A stretch of DNA of 36,623 bases from Nemertoderma westbladi. Its lineage: Eukaryota > Xenacoelomorpha > Nemertodermatida > Nemertodermatidae. The notes below the pieces were generated by a model that was not told where the DNA came from, ran no database searches, and saw only the letters and a program-made list of their open reading frames with translations. The stretch lies in the NCBI GenBank assembly GCA_032718475.1, contig JAUCBJ010006446.1, positions 1 through 36,623 on the forward strand, given 5' to 3'. Every line of letters begins with the position of its first letter. The stretch's first letter is position 1. Shown piece after piece: positions 10,175 through 20,439 of the stretch. The position numbers and the translations under genes were made by a program.

Positions 10175-11620
10175 GCTATCGGAACGTGCGCATTTATGTT
10201 CGCGATAAGTTGGCGACTTTCCCTTATAACCTTCATCGGGGGACCGCTAATCGGGTTGATCAGTCACATCTACGGGGAGTACTACAAGGTGCTCGCGAAA
10301 CGAGTCCAGGATTCCCTAGCATTCGCTAATGTGGTCGCTGAGGAGGCAATATCGTCCATGGTGACTGTGCGAAGTTTCGCGAACGAGACAGGAGAAGCCG
10401 ATAGGTACAAACAACGTCTGGATAAAACCTACCGACTAATTAAGAAGGAAAGTCTCGTTTATGGACTTTACCAATTGGTTGTCTGGAACGCCCAGACTAT
10501 GTTGATGCTAGCGAATCTGTACTACGGAGGTCATCTTGTTGTTACCGATCAGCTGACTGGCGAGAAGTTTATCGCGTTTATCCTCTACAGCCTGAACTTA
10601 CAGAATTCTTTCGAGGCTATCGGGGATGCCTACACGGCGTTTATGACGGCGGTCGGGGCCGCGGATAAAGTCTTTACGATAATAAACCGCGAACCGACTA
10701 TTCGTAACGACGGGGAGTTAGTGGCGGAGTCGATGGCTGGAAGGGTTGAGTTCGAGAATGTTTGTTTCGAGTATCCGACTCGACCGGGGCAGGAGGTGCT
10801 GAAGGGGGTTAGTTTCGTTGTGGATCCCGGGGAAACGGTGGCGATCGTAGGGCAGAGCGGAGGTGGAAAGTCGTCGATTATTAAACTCATCGAGAATCTA
10901 TATCGTCCGACTTCCGGTAGGGTGAGTGTCGACGGGGTTCCGGTACACCGGTACGACCACCTTTACCTTCACTCTAAGGTCGCCCTGGTCGGACAGGAGC
11001 CCTCGTTGTTCGGTATGAGTATCGCGGAGAATATTGGCTATGGATTACCAGAAGGATCGTTGAGTACTGCGGTGGTGGAGCTGGCGAGTCGACGGGCTAA
11101 CGCGCACGGATTCGTGCGGGAACTCACGGACGGGTACGCGACGCAGACCGGGGAGAAGGGCACGCAGATGTCCGGGGGACAGAAGCAGCGGATCGCGATA
11201 GCGCGAGCGGTGGTTCGGGAGCCGAGGGTGCTGCTACTGGACGAGGCGACCAGCGCGTTGGATTCCGAGAGCGAGGCCGTCGTGCAGCGAGCGTTGAACG
11301 AGAACCTCGCGGATCGGACGGTGCTAGTCGTCGCCCATCGGTTGAGCACTGTTGAGAAAGCCGACCGGATCATCGTGATGGACCGCGGACGTATCGTGGA
11401 GCGCGGCACGCACGGCCAGTTACTCGGCGCCGAAGGGGTCTACGCTAAACTAGTGCATCGTCAGTTGCTAGGCCCCGACGATGTTGCTAGGCCGCCGTCC
11501 ACGGAAGGGGTGTTAGTCCCGCGAGCTGTGGTTGGTTCGTATGAGTCTAATGGTCCGCGCTCATTGGTTCTGGGTGGTATATTAGCCTCCAGTGTGGGAA
11601 GGGATCCTATTAAACTTTAA
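10175..11620 (+). CDS. ABCB9: ABCB9/TAPL-like ABC transporter, coding exon 2 (residues 333-813)
   Basis: This exon holds the rest of the transmembrane domain and the whole nucleotide-binding domain, ending at TAA 11618-11620. In full-protein numbering: A-loop Tyr near 532, Walker A GQSGGGKS 558-565, Q-loop Gln 606, ABC signature MSGGQ 664-668, Walker B LLLDE with catalytic Glu 689, D-loop SALD and switch His 720. All ATPase residues are present, so each half-site should be active, as expected for a homodimer. The coupling segment RSFANE and the GVGAA-type GAADKVF segment near the membrane/NBD junction match TAPL. The total of 813 aa is slightly longer than human ABCB9 (766), mostly through the linker and a C-terminal tail of about 45 residues. 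The exon is GC-rich and strongly CpG-containing compared with its flanks. Vertebrate homologues have many introns here; this copy has none. Confidence 0.93.
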   Translation, partial: AIGTCAFMFAISWRLSLITFIGGPLIGLISHIYGEYYKVLAKRVQDSLAFANVVAEEAISSMVTVRSFANETGEADRYKQRLDKTYRLIKKESLVYGLYQLVVWNAQTMLMLANLYYGGHLVVTDQLTGEKFIAFILYSLNLQNSFEAIGDAYTAFMTAVGAADKVFTIINREPTIRNDGELVAESMAGRVEFENVCFEYPTRPGQEVLKGVSFVVDPGETVAIVGQSGGGKSSIIKLIENLYRPTSGRVSVDGVPVHRYDHLYLHSKVALVGQEPSLFGMSIAENIGYGLPEGSLSTAVVELASRRANAHGFVRELTDGYATQTGEKGTQMSGGQKQRIAIARAVVREPRVLLLDEATSALDSESEAVVQRALNENLADRTVLVVAHRLSTVEKADRIIVMDRGRIVERGTHGQLLGAEGVYAKLVHRQLLGPDDVARPPSTEGVLVPRAVVGSYESNGPRSLVLGGILASSVGRDPIKL

Positions 11621-11936
11621 GTTTAATTAATTAATACCCCCGAGTAAGTGGGTGTCCTTACTAAAGCAGGGTGTTTCAAAGCCCCTCATATTGTTCCAGA
11701 ATTTATGAAAATCTTAAAATAGCAATTATATTGGTAAGTAACCCTGATAATTTAACTTTCTGGAAAGTCTCTGGTTCACTCCAATAACCACCGTTTTTAG
11801 GAATATAAAACAAAGACGCACAACAACATGCCTTAGGCGTATGTTGTCTAAAGCATTAGATAATTAGATATCCCTCGTTTAGTCTAGAATTTGTCTTAAT
11901 AATCTTTCCTACTGTATATTGTAACTGCCAAAAGAT

Positions 11937-11942
11937 AATAAA
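11937..11942 (+). terminator. Candidate poly(A) signal for the ABC transporter
   Basis: AATAAA lies about 320 bp after the stop. Another AATAAA is at 12212-12217. Which one is used cannot be told from sequence. Confidence 0.4.
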
Positions 11943-12422
11943 ACTGATTAAATTATTAAACAAATTCCCGTTGCTCTGGAAACTAAATTGTTACATTATC
12001 TATGTAGAAGTAAATAGTTCAGTCAATAATCATTAGACAATTAAAACATTGTCTCCTGCACTAAAGGTTGTTGAAATGTGATACCCTTGTTGCTAATGAA
12101 CAAAACATGAAATTAAAAGTGATCCGCATAACTTATTTTATAAACTGTTTTTGGTGATATTAGCAAGATAATGTACTGTAGTATCAAAAAAATTGGTTTG
12201 TATGAATTCCGAATAAATGAACTCTTCTGTGGACTTATTATGCTGAATTCAATGCATTGACATACGAAAGGGGTCATCCATAAAGTACGACCGAGTAATC
12301 CCCGGATATTTATTTTGCTTAGATATTAAGTGGTATTATTGGCGTCTAATGCATTGTATTACTGGTATAATTTAATGCACACGTACTGTAATTCTGGGTC
12401 TGAGTATTCAGCTTGAGGGGCG
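11943..12422. other. No gene seen
   Basis: AT-rich 3' flank of the transporter gene. No coding frame or repeat ends were recognised. Confidence 0.45.
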
Positions 12423-12676
12423 AGCTTAGCATACGGGTGTTTCTGTTTCAAACCTTGTCTGTCGGTTGGTCGGTTGGTCTGTCTCGGGGTTTGTCTGTCG
12501 CATAATGTTTAAAGTATAATAACTCAGTAAAACTTGGATGAAATTTAACCAAACTTGGTGCTATACACGTGAATAGCATTTGCACAGCACTTTGTCAGCT
12601 GCAGTTCTCCAGCACTCCCGCTAGAAGTCGTCTGGTCTATGCAACAGCTGAAATAGTAGTACCCGTATGCTAAGCT
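12423..12676. mobile_element. Candidate short TIR element (about 254 bp)
   Basis: The 16-mer AGCTTAGCATACGGGT at 12423-12438 is perfectly inverted at 12661-12676. Outside the arms both flanks are G-rich or C-rich, so the true ends may lie a few bases further out. The interior has tandem GTCTGTCGGTTGGTCGG-like sequence and an AAACTTGG/CCAAACTTGG section. On the minus strand the right half contains TCTAGCGGGAG and CTGGAGAACTGCAG, the same words as in the satellite at 18603-20319. No coding capacity; no clear target duplication. Confidence 0.55.
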
Positions 12677-13039
12677 TCCAGTCCCACAAACCTGTTTCCA
12701 GAGTATGAATAATTGTATTCCCCTGCCTATAAGTGCTAAAAGTATTATTTTGTATTATTTGTATCTTAGTTTACTAGTTGTTTTCAGTATTTGTATGTAT
12801 ATTGTCGCCATTCCCCATTTCCCCTAATGTACGCAGTATATCCGTTAGGGTTCTTTTGCAATTTAGTTGACCTATGTTTTCAAACTTGACTATATCACCT
12901 ACCATACCAACGTTATTGATGTTCTAGAACACTTATGTTTTATTTTAAACATTTTTTAATATTAAGAATGAAAAATACAAGCTGGCAAGCCTGGAAGGTT
13001 CACGGTCCTCCTACTTAATCAGTACAATAATAATACGTT

Positions 13040-13640
13040 TTCGTTCGGGTAGGCCTATGTTTCCTTTTCACTTGTTCGCATCGTACAGTCGTAGGCGACC
13101 TCATGCTCCTGTGCTCATCCCACCACGACCACGACCACCAGTTACGAGTTGGGTAGGCGTCTACCGGCAACCGGTAAGTAATTACGCGCCACACGACGTC
13201 ATCCCGCCATCCGCCAACATTTATACCGGTACGGTAAGCCTACCACCTACCGGCTGGCTACCATCGCACCGTAGGTCTACCGCCTACGCCTACCGGTCAA
13301 CCGGTAACGGTAGGCTACCGCGTACCGGTACAGCGGTACTCAAAGTCGTACCGGTATTGTCGTAATTGACAAATGCAGGATTAAACCGTAACCCGTTCCA
13401 GTACCGGTACCATATGCATCTGAACGACTGGACGGTTAATCTCATAGCATAGCTGCATAGGCCTACTGGTAGTCAGTGCGAAGTCGCCTGCGAACATGGC
13501 GAAATATTATATTTACTGCTAGGGCTAGGCTAGGACCTACTGCTGTACTGACCTATGACAGTATGAAGATAGGCAGATAGGCCTACAGTGGTCAGGTAGT
13601 ACCGGTCCGGTATGCCTACTACAGGCAGACAATCAGACAG
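13040..13640. repeat. Cluster of ACCGGT / TACCGGTA palindromes
   Basis: Roughly ten ACCGGT or close variants lie between 13160 and 13610, interspersed with TAGGCCTA. The 102-codon frame across this stretch (13057-13365) has low-complexity Pro/Arg/Thr/Tyr composition and looks like a by-product of the repeat. I do not call it a gene. Bases 12677-13039 just upstream are AT-rich with nothing recognisable. Confidence 0.5.
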
Positions 13641-13960
13641 TACTAGCAGTGCTAATTAATTACCTTAATTAAATCTTCAATTAGGTCATAATGTAGGTCC
13701 AAATTTAAAAATCGGCCTCCGTTAATCGATTTACAAATAATTCAGGTACCTCCATGCCAAATATCAGAATCATTCATTGCGTTCCCTATGACAAGATAGC
13801 TTTTTCCTAAACCATGCGAAAACACGCAAATATAGCGCTCACATCGCACAAATACCATCTCGACACCCAATTTTTTGTATGAGCCTTCGCCATCCCTATA
13901 TCTAACTTTTGTCCAAATTTTGTTTCGATTGATTAATAAATAACTGAGATATCGCTCTGG
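13641..13960. other. No gene seen
   Basis: Mixed-composition DNA. The minus-strand frame that runs across 13742-14002 begins inside the CA microsatellite and is not supported as a gene. Confidence 0.4.
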
Positions 13961-14005
13961 ACACACACACACACACACACACACTAACACACACACACAC
14001 ACACA
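13961..14005. repeat. (AC)n microsatellite with one TA interruption
   Basis: About 24 bases of AC repeat, then TA, then about 20 more bases of AC repeat. Confidence 0.97.
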
Positions 14006-14049
14006 TTACGGTAATAATGGTCACCTATGTCAAGGACCGTGAACCAATA

Positions 14050-14140
14050 CTTAAAAAATATATATAAAAAAATATATCAATATATTTAAATATAATAATA
14101 TAAAAAATATATATATTTTTTTTTTTCATTTTTTTTATAA
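14050..14140. repeat. AT-only low-complexity tract
   Basis: Runs of TATATA, AATAATATAA and poly(T). The flanks to about 14640 remain AT-rich and show no gene. Confidence 0.9.
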
Positions 14141-14659
14141 TTGTATTCTAGATTAATTTTATCACATAAACAATACTAATACAAATTTCATGGCCAGCTA
14201 AACTTGTCAACTAAAGTGCAAAAGAAATAATTTAACTTAATTTAACTTACTTAAATTTAACTGTTATACTGCAATTAAAATAGAATTGCACTTGTATATA
14301 ACTAGAAATTGTTGTATTTTTTTATTATTAGTAATTAAATTTAGTTACCCTAGTTGTCTTGTTTAGTTCAAGATTTTATAAGGTTGTTAATACACCAAGT
14401 TTCTGACTGTTAGCTACATATTGGTGCACAAATCTGGATCCCTGGATCTTGTCGCTTCTTCTTTCTATTATGTGATGGTGTACAGCATTGTAGTGGATTC
14501 TTACGTGTTCAAATAAATTATTATTATTTTTTGCATTATTCGCATAGCAAACATAAATCGAAATTATAAATTAAATATGTAAAGCAAATTATTTTGATTT
14601 AACATTCGAATTTAACGCTACTCATTTAGCTAACGACGAAAGTCTGAGATGCGCCCTGG

Positions 14660-15110
14660 TTAAGGTGGTCGAACACCAAAAAATTTGAAATGGCTGACTT
14701 TTTCATAAAACATCTAATTTAATGCAAAATTTGACGTTGATTCTAAAATCAAGGTCCCTTGACCTGAATCGCTAGCAATCAAAAGTTATGTCATAACCAA
14801 AAGTTTAATCTCATATGCAAAATTGGTTATTGTGTCTGATTGAAAACATCATAGCGAAACGGTTAGTTAGGTCTGGTGTATTTTTTATATTTTGACAGAC
14901 AGACTGAATGACAGACTAACGGACAGACAGGACAATAATCCGTAAATCGTAGAAACCAATACCAGAAATGAAATCACCGATCAGGAAAACCCCATAGCGA
15001 AAGTTTTAATTAGGTGTGGTGAGATTTTTATACAGCATTTTCACAAACAGGCCGAAAGACATACGGACCGACAAACGGACAGAGATTCGAGCGGTTTGGA
15101 CTTAATCTGC
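14660..15110. repeat. Decayed repeat with two (GACA)-rich segments
   Basis: Two segments resemble each other. Each carries CATAGCGAAA, then TTAG-TAGGT-TGGTG-ATTTTTTAT and a GACAGAC/GGACAGA-rich end (about 14850-14935 and 14990-15085). This is probably a decayed tandem or dispersed repeat; no coding frame. Confidence 0.4.
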
Positions 15111-15290
15111 GATCTTAATCAACTAAAAAAAATTGCAAAAAATTTATTTTTTTGAAAATTTGAAGGGTTCCTTCTCCCTAAAACCATTCGGCCAACACTG
15201 CTCGAGGTAGAAGATGCATAGTGACATTTTGTTTAGACTGAACTGTCGTAATTCTGAAATTTCGTACTTACCGGTGCGTGGTACCTGTAC

Positions 15291-15313
15291 CAACGAGCAA
15301 CAATTGCTCGTTG
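15291..15313. repeat. Inverted repeat at the left edge of the minisatellite
   Basis: CAACGAGCAA at 15291-15300 and TTGCTCGTTG at 15304-15313 are perfect inverses separated by CAA. The repeat motif therefore switches strand at the array boundary. Confidence 0.85.
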
Positions 15314-16440
15314 TAGCTCATTTTTTGCTCATTGTATTTCGTTGTTGCTCGTTGTTGTGCTTTATTATTGCTCGTTGTTGCTCGTTGTAGCACGCTGTTG
15401 CTCATTGTAGCTCGTTGTGGCTCGTTGTTGCTCATTGTATGTAGTTCGTTGTTGCTCATTGTAGCTCGCTGTTGCTCGTTGTTGTACTTTATTATTGCTC
15501 ATTGTAGCTCGATGTTGCTCATTGTAGCTCGTTGTTGCTCATTGTTGCACATCCTTGTTCTTTATTACTGCTCGTTGCTGTTCGTTATGTTGCTCGTTGT
15601 AGCTCATTGTTGCTCGTTGTGGCTCATTGTTACTCATTGTAATTCGTTGTTGCTCATTGTTGCTCGTTGTTGTACTTTATTATTGCTCGTTGTTGCTTAT
15701 TGTTGTACTTTATTACTGCTCGTTGTTGCTCATTGTTGTACTTTATTACTGCTCATTGTTGCTCGTTGTAGCTCATTGTTGCTCATTGTAGCTCGTTGTT
15801 GTACTTTATTATTGCTCGTTGTTGCTCATTGTAGCTCGTTGTTGTACTTTATTATTGCTCGTTGTTGCTCATTTTAGCTCGTTGTTGTACTTTATTATTG
15901 CTCGTTGTTGCTTATTGTTATACTTTATTACTGCTCATTGTTGCTCGTTGTAGCTCATTGTTGCTCATTGTAGCTCGTTGTTGTACTTTATTATTGCTCG
16001 TTGTTGCTCATTGTAGCTTGTTGTTGTACTTTATTATTGCTCGTTGTTGCTCATTGTAGCTCGTTGTTGTACTTTATTATTGCTCGTTGTTGCTTATTGT
16101 TGTACTTTATTATTGCTCGTTGTTGCTCATTGTAGCTCGTTGTTGTACTTTATTATTGCTCGTTGTTGCTCATTGTAGCTCGTTGTTGTACTTTATTATT
16201 GCTCGTTGTTGCTTATTGTTGTACTTTATTATTGCTCGTTGTTGCTCATTGTAGCTCGTTGTTGTACTTTATTATTGCTCGTTGTTGCTCATTGTAGCTC
16301 GTTGTTGTACTTTATTATTGCTCGTTGTTGCTCATTGTAGCTCGTTGTTGTACTTTATTATTGCTCGTTGTTGCTTATTGTTGTACTTTATTACTGCTCA
16401 TTGACGTTGTTGCTCATTGTTGGTCATTGTTGCTCGTTGT
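15304..16440 (+). repeat. TTGCTCGTTG-based minisatellite, 43/33-bp units
   Basis: The building block is a 10-mer (TTGCTCGTTG and variants such as TTGCTCATTG and TAGCTCGTTG). From about 15480 a TACTTTATTATT marker divides it into 43-bp and 33-bp units. Marker positions at 16027, 16070, 16103, 16146, 16189 and 16222 give spacings of 43, 33, 43, 43 and 33. The repeat is free of stops in one frame, giving long Leu/Val/Ala/Arg/Cys-rich frames (15332-15877, 15862-16059). These are repeat artefacts and not genes. Confidence 0.95.
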
Positions 16441-16498
16441 GCATTTTAGCACCTACCATATATACCATTCCGTGACACAACTATATAATTATTTTGTT

Positions 16499-17294
16499 TC
16501 TGTGTCATTTTCATGACACAACAACATTATTGCGAACTCAAGTTAAAGCAATGTGTCATGAAATATTTCGCTGTTGTGGTGGGAAATTCAAATTTGCAGT
16601 TGTGCCACATTCTGAAATTATATTAATTGAAATAACTTCAGTTCGCAATAATGTTATATTGTTGCTAAGTTCATTACATCATAAAGTTGAGTAAATCTAC
16701 TGATGTACCACTCTTACACGAACTCGCTATGGCCTTGCGGCTTACGGGATATACATGTAATGATGTAATGAACTTAAGCAACAATACAGCAATAGGCCTA
16801 CTCCAATACTGTAATGCAATAGATGGATAGGGCGGAGTGGTTGAGTTGCATAGCATAGAGGGGGTCAGGCAATCTACCAAGTTTACAAAATTACAGTATT
16901 ATTTATCAATGTTTATGATCATGAATTTAAGTAATTGTAGTGTCAATATACGCGCAAGGATATAAGCCATGTGTGAAATTATTGAGATTAAATGTGTATT
17001 TGAATGGATCTAAAATCACCCTCCATAGAAACCAATGTAAGAAATTATCAGAGCACTGCGTAATGACGTCAAAACTGTAGCAGCCAATCACAGCCGATTT
17101 TCAAAATTGGCTTCCCGGGCTTACTTAAACCCGCCATTTCGACAGTTTCCACGTGTTTTTACAAAAAACACACCCCGCCACTCGATTCAGGGCACCCCTT
17201 CTTACCCCTTATTCGATTGTTTCTAGCCCAACAATTTTTTCGCGCACCAACCCTATTGTGGAATAAAGTTGTTGTGTCATGAAAATGACACAGA
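16499..17294. repeat. Long-range inverted repeat (27-bp perfect arms)
   Basis: 16499-16525 is the exact reverse complement of 17268-17294, with weaker extension to about 44 bp. The arm contains its own small hairpin (TGTGTCAT-TTTC-ATGACACA). The pair may be ends of a roughly 800-bp non-autonomous element starting just after the minisatellite. The interior has further nested inverted repeats and no coding frame. Confidence 0.6.
16658..16785. repeat. Nested hairpin (24/25-bp arms)
   Basis: 16658-16681 and 16761-16785 are reverse complements except for one inserted A. The loop is about 79 bp. A further 13-bp inverse pair, CATTATTGCGAAC at about 16524 and GTTCGCAATAATG at 16641, lies on the left side. 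Confidence 0.75.
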
Positions 17295-17520
17295 CACAAT
17301 TTAACGTGAAGTTGACGGCGAATTCACAACATTTTAATTTTGACGTGTAATTCTTCACGTCACCTTTTCGCGCCAAAATTGAAAGGCAAAATTGTACCTT
17401 TAATAGCAAATTGTGATGTCCAAATGTGACGTGAAATGGTGAAAATGACGTGAAATTCTTCACGTCAAAATTAAAATGTTGTGAAATCGCCGTCAACTTC
17501 ACATCAAATTCACAACACAT
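17295..17520. repeat. Foldback of about 225 bp, 41-bp arms with one mismatch
   Basis: 17307-17347 and 17461-17501 are reverse complements at 40 of 41 positions. Pairing continues imperfectly outward and inward, so about 75 bases per side can fold. The centre contains repeated TTCACGTCA/TGACGTGAA words. The minus-strand frame over 17209-17631 is a by-product of this structure. Confidence 0.85.
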
Positions 17521-17956
17521 TTTTTTACCATAGAAGTCAATGTTAGAAAAGAGTTTTGTTATGGCCCGATATGAGCCACCGTAAAACATTCTGCCTTGAA
17601 CAAACCATATGTTTAAAGCATTACGAAACAATCCAATAGAAGGGTCCTATTTAGTATTCAAATCGTAGTGGATTTTGATTGGTCGTTGATGCATCCGCAT
17701 GCACCTGCAGGTCATTCATTTGGTTACCTACAGTAGTATGGTATAGCTATAGGGATGATGTAGAAAAACTAAACTACTGCAGCCGTTAATAGAAAATTCA
17801 TAGATACAGTACTGATAGGCCTAGGTGGTAGTATGGCCTAAATTGATGAAAGAAGTGACAATAGCTTATAGGATTCCAACTACGAAAATTTAAAAGCACA
17901 TTTTTCCGGCATTGGGATTCCCAAATCAAATGGCGCGCTAACTTAATGTTGCAGAT
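17521..17956. other. No gene seen
   Basis: Unique-looking DNA between two repeats; nothing recognised. Confidence 0.4.
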
Positions 17957-18191
17957 AGGGGGGAAATTGGACGCAATAAAAATTCATACCTCTCCAGGGG
18001 AAATTTGACGCAAATAACAGATGATTACTCTCAAAAATAAAACTGTAACCTGTTCTATTGTGTTTAGTTTATTGTTTTGGTTAAAAAAAATAACATGCCA
18101 CTGTATCCTGCTCCTTTCCCTAAATTGAGAATTTAACATTGAGGCGGGGCATTAATTCGCCAAGGCGGGTTTTGCGTCCAGGTTCTCCCCC
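17957..18191 (+). mobile_element. Dispersed repeat copy 2, candidate MITE with GGGGG...GACGCAA ends
   Basis: The left end (GGGGGAAATTGGACGCAA) and the reverse complement of the right end (GGGGGAGAACCTGGACGCAA) agree at most positions. An internal GGGGAAATTTGACGCAAA near 17998 is a third version of this end. The interior aligns with window positions 1-190. No target-site duplication is clear and nothing is encoded. Confidence 0.5.
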
Positions 18192-18602
18192 TGTCTCTAA
18201 TTTTGAGAGAGGGTCCTATGATTAAACTATATAAAAATTCTATAACAATTGACATTATAATTAACTTGGACCAAATACCAGTAGTAATGGTAATATACAT
18301 TATATACTACCGATAATTGGTCCACGGTCCACGGCAAATTTATTATGCGATTGTTAAAAACCATAACCCAGAACCAAAATCACAATGAAAGGGATTACTG
18401 TGGAAGATCACCCATGGTGGTGAACAATCATTCCTTTAGGCTAAAAGATTCTCACATTCAAAAACCATGACCATAAAATACACGAAGTGGGGCCTTCGCG
18501 CAGCACGTGACTTAAATTTAATTTAAGTACTAATTCGAAAGTATTACTGTATTAGCAAATTTTAAGCAGATTTCGCCTAATCACTTTTTACCTCTTTCAT
18601 TT
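18192..18602. other. No gene seen
   Basis: AT-rich DNA ahead of the 315-bp satellite; no coding frame or RNA gene recognised. Confidence 0.4.
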
Positions 18603-20319
18603 CTATTCAGACATTTCTGACTCTAGCGGTATAGTGAGAACTGAAGATGGATTAGGGTCTCCAGCCCCACAAAGACACAGCCTATGGATGAATAGTACAT
18701 ACGTACATCGGCCAAGTTTCATCTTGAATAACGGATAACGAAATGAGAGACGGATCTCACTTTCAGAAATTTCGTCGTATAGCGGCAGACCGATTAAATC
18801 TCTCCCCCCCCCCCCCCCCCCCCCCACAAAGACGCAGCATGTGGTCCAGAATATATGGCAAGATTCAGCTTAAACTGATTAAAATCAATGAGACGGGAGA
18901 ATCTATTCACTTTCAGGCATAAAGTAGTCCTATAGCGGGTGACTGTTGAACTGATTTTCAACAAAACAAATTTTCAACTTGGCAGCTTTAAATTCGACAA
19001 AGTTATAAGCATGTCAATATCATAACGACGACAACGATTTCACTTTCAGACATTTGGCCCTCTAGCGGCAGACTGGAGAACTGCAGATGGATTCGCCTCC
19101 TTTGAAAGTCACAGCTAATGGTCTAATACATATCTGCCAAGTTTCAGCTTAAACGGATTAAAAGCAAAGAAATGGGAGGGCATTTAATGTTTAGACATGT
19201 GGCCCTCTAGCGGGAGACCATTGCACTGATGGTGTCTGAAAGTCTCTCAAAAATCTCAACTTTAGCTCATATTGATACCTACAAATTTTCAACTTGGCAG
19301 CTTTAAATCCGACAAAGTTATTAGCATGTCAAAATCGTAACGACGACAACGATTTCACTTTCAGACCTTTGGCCCTCTAGCGGCAGACTGGAGAACTGCA
19401 GATGGATTCGCCTCCTTTGAAAGTCACAGCTAATGGTCTAATACATATCTGCCAAGTTTCAGCTTAAACGGATTAAAAGCAAAGAAATGGGAGGGCATTT
19501 AATGTTTAGACATGTGGCCCTCTAGCGGGAGACCATTGCACTGATGGTGTCTGAAAGTCTCTCAAAAATCTCAACTTTTGCTCATATTGATACCTACAAA
19601 TTTTCAACTTGGCAGCTTTAAATCCGACAAAGTTATTAGCATGTCAAAATCGTAACGACGACAACGATTTCACTTTCAGATCTTTGGCCCTCTAGCGGCA
19701 GACTGGAGAACTGCAGATGGATTCGCCTCCTTTGAAAGTCACAGCTAATGGTCTAATACATATCTGCCAAGTTTCAGCTTAAACGGATTAAAAGCAAAGA
19801 AATGGGAGGGCATTTAATGTTTAGACATGTGGCCCTCTAGCGGGAGACCATTGCACTGATAGTGTCTGAAAGTCTCTCAAAAATCTCAACTTTTGCTCAT
19901 ATTGATACCTACAAATTTTCAACTTGGCAGCTTTAAATCCGACAAAGTTATTAGCATGTCAAAATCGTAACGACGACAACGATTTCACTTTCAGATCTTT
20001 GGCCCTCTAGCGGCAGACTGGAGAACTGCAGATGGATTCGCCTCCTTTGAAAGTCACAGCTAATGGTCTAATACATATCTGCCAAGTTTCAGCTTAAACG
20101 GATTAAAAGCAAAGAAATGGGAGGGCATTTAATGTTTAGACATGTGGCCCTCTAGCGGGAGACCATTGGACTGATGGTGTCTGAAAATCTCTCAAAAATC
20201 TCAACTTTTGCTCATATTGATACCTACAAATTTTCAACTTGGCAGCTTTAAATCCGACAAAGTTATTAGCATGTCAAAATCGTAACGACGACGACGACGA
20301 CAACGACGACGACGACAAC
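18603..20319 (+). repeat. Tandem satellite: diverged ~145-170-bp monomers, then four 315-bp dimers
   Basis: GGCCCTCTAGCGGCAGACTGG starts at 19056, 19371, 19686 and 20001, giving an exact 315-bp period. Each 315-bp unit contains two related halves: CTCTAGCGGCAGAC near its start and CTCTAGCGGGAGACC 145 bp later. Each half leads into a TTCA-CTT-GCAG or GCCAAGTTTCAGCTTAAA section. The left part (18603-19055) consists of older single monomers with the same words. The 315-bp copies are almost identical. The array ends in a GAC trinucleotide run at about 20286-20319. No coding frame. Confidence 0.93.
18804..18825 (+). repeat. C22 homopolymer
   Basis: Twenty-two consecutive C residues inside one old satellite monomer. 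The length is likely to vary and may be misread by sequencing. Confidence 0.9.
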
Positions 20320-20439
20320 TATTTGCATAAATTGACCCACCCCCTAACAGTGTCAATTCGCTAAGGCTCCGCCAACTTCGTGGCTCGCCCCACAATACTG
20401 GTTCTCTTATCAGTACCTGTGGATAATCTGATAATACAG

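Noticed and set aside
13057-13365. 102-codon frame as a gene
   Set aside because: It lies in the ACCGGT-rich repeat region, has low-complexity composition and matches no family I know.
15332-16059. Long Leu/Cys-rich reading frames as membrane proteins
   Set aside because: They are translations of a 10-mer-based minisatellite; the composition follows the repeat and there is no non-repetitive part.
17209-17631. Minus-strand 140-codon frame as a gene
   Set aside because: It runs through the hairpin at 17295-17520 and has no recognisable domain or promoter.
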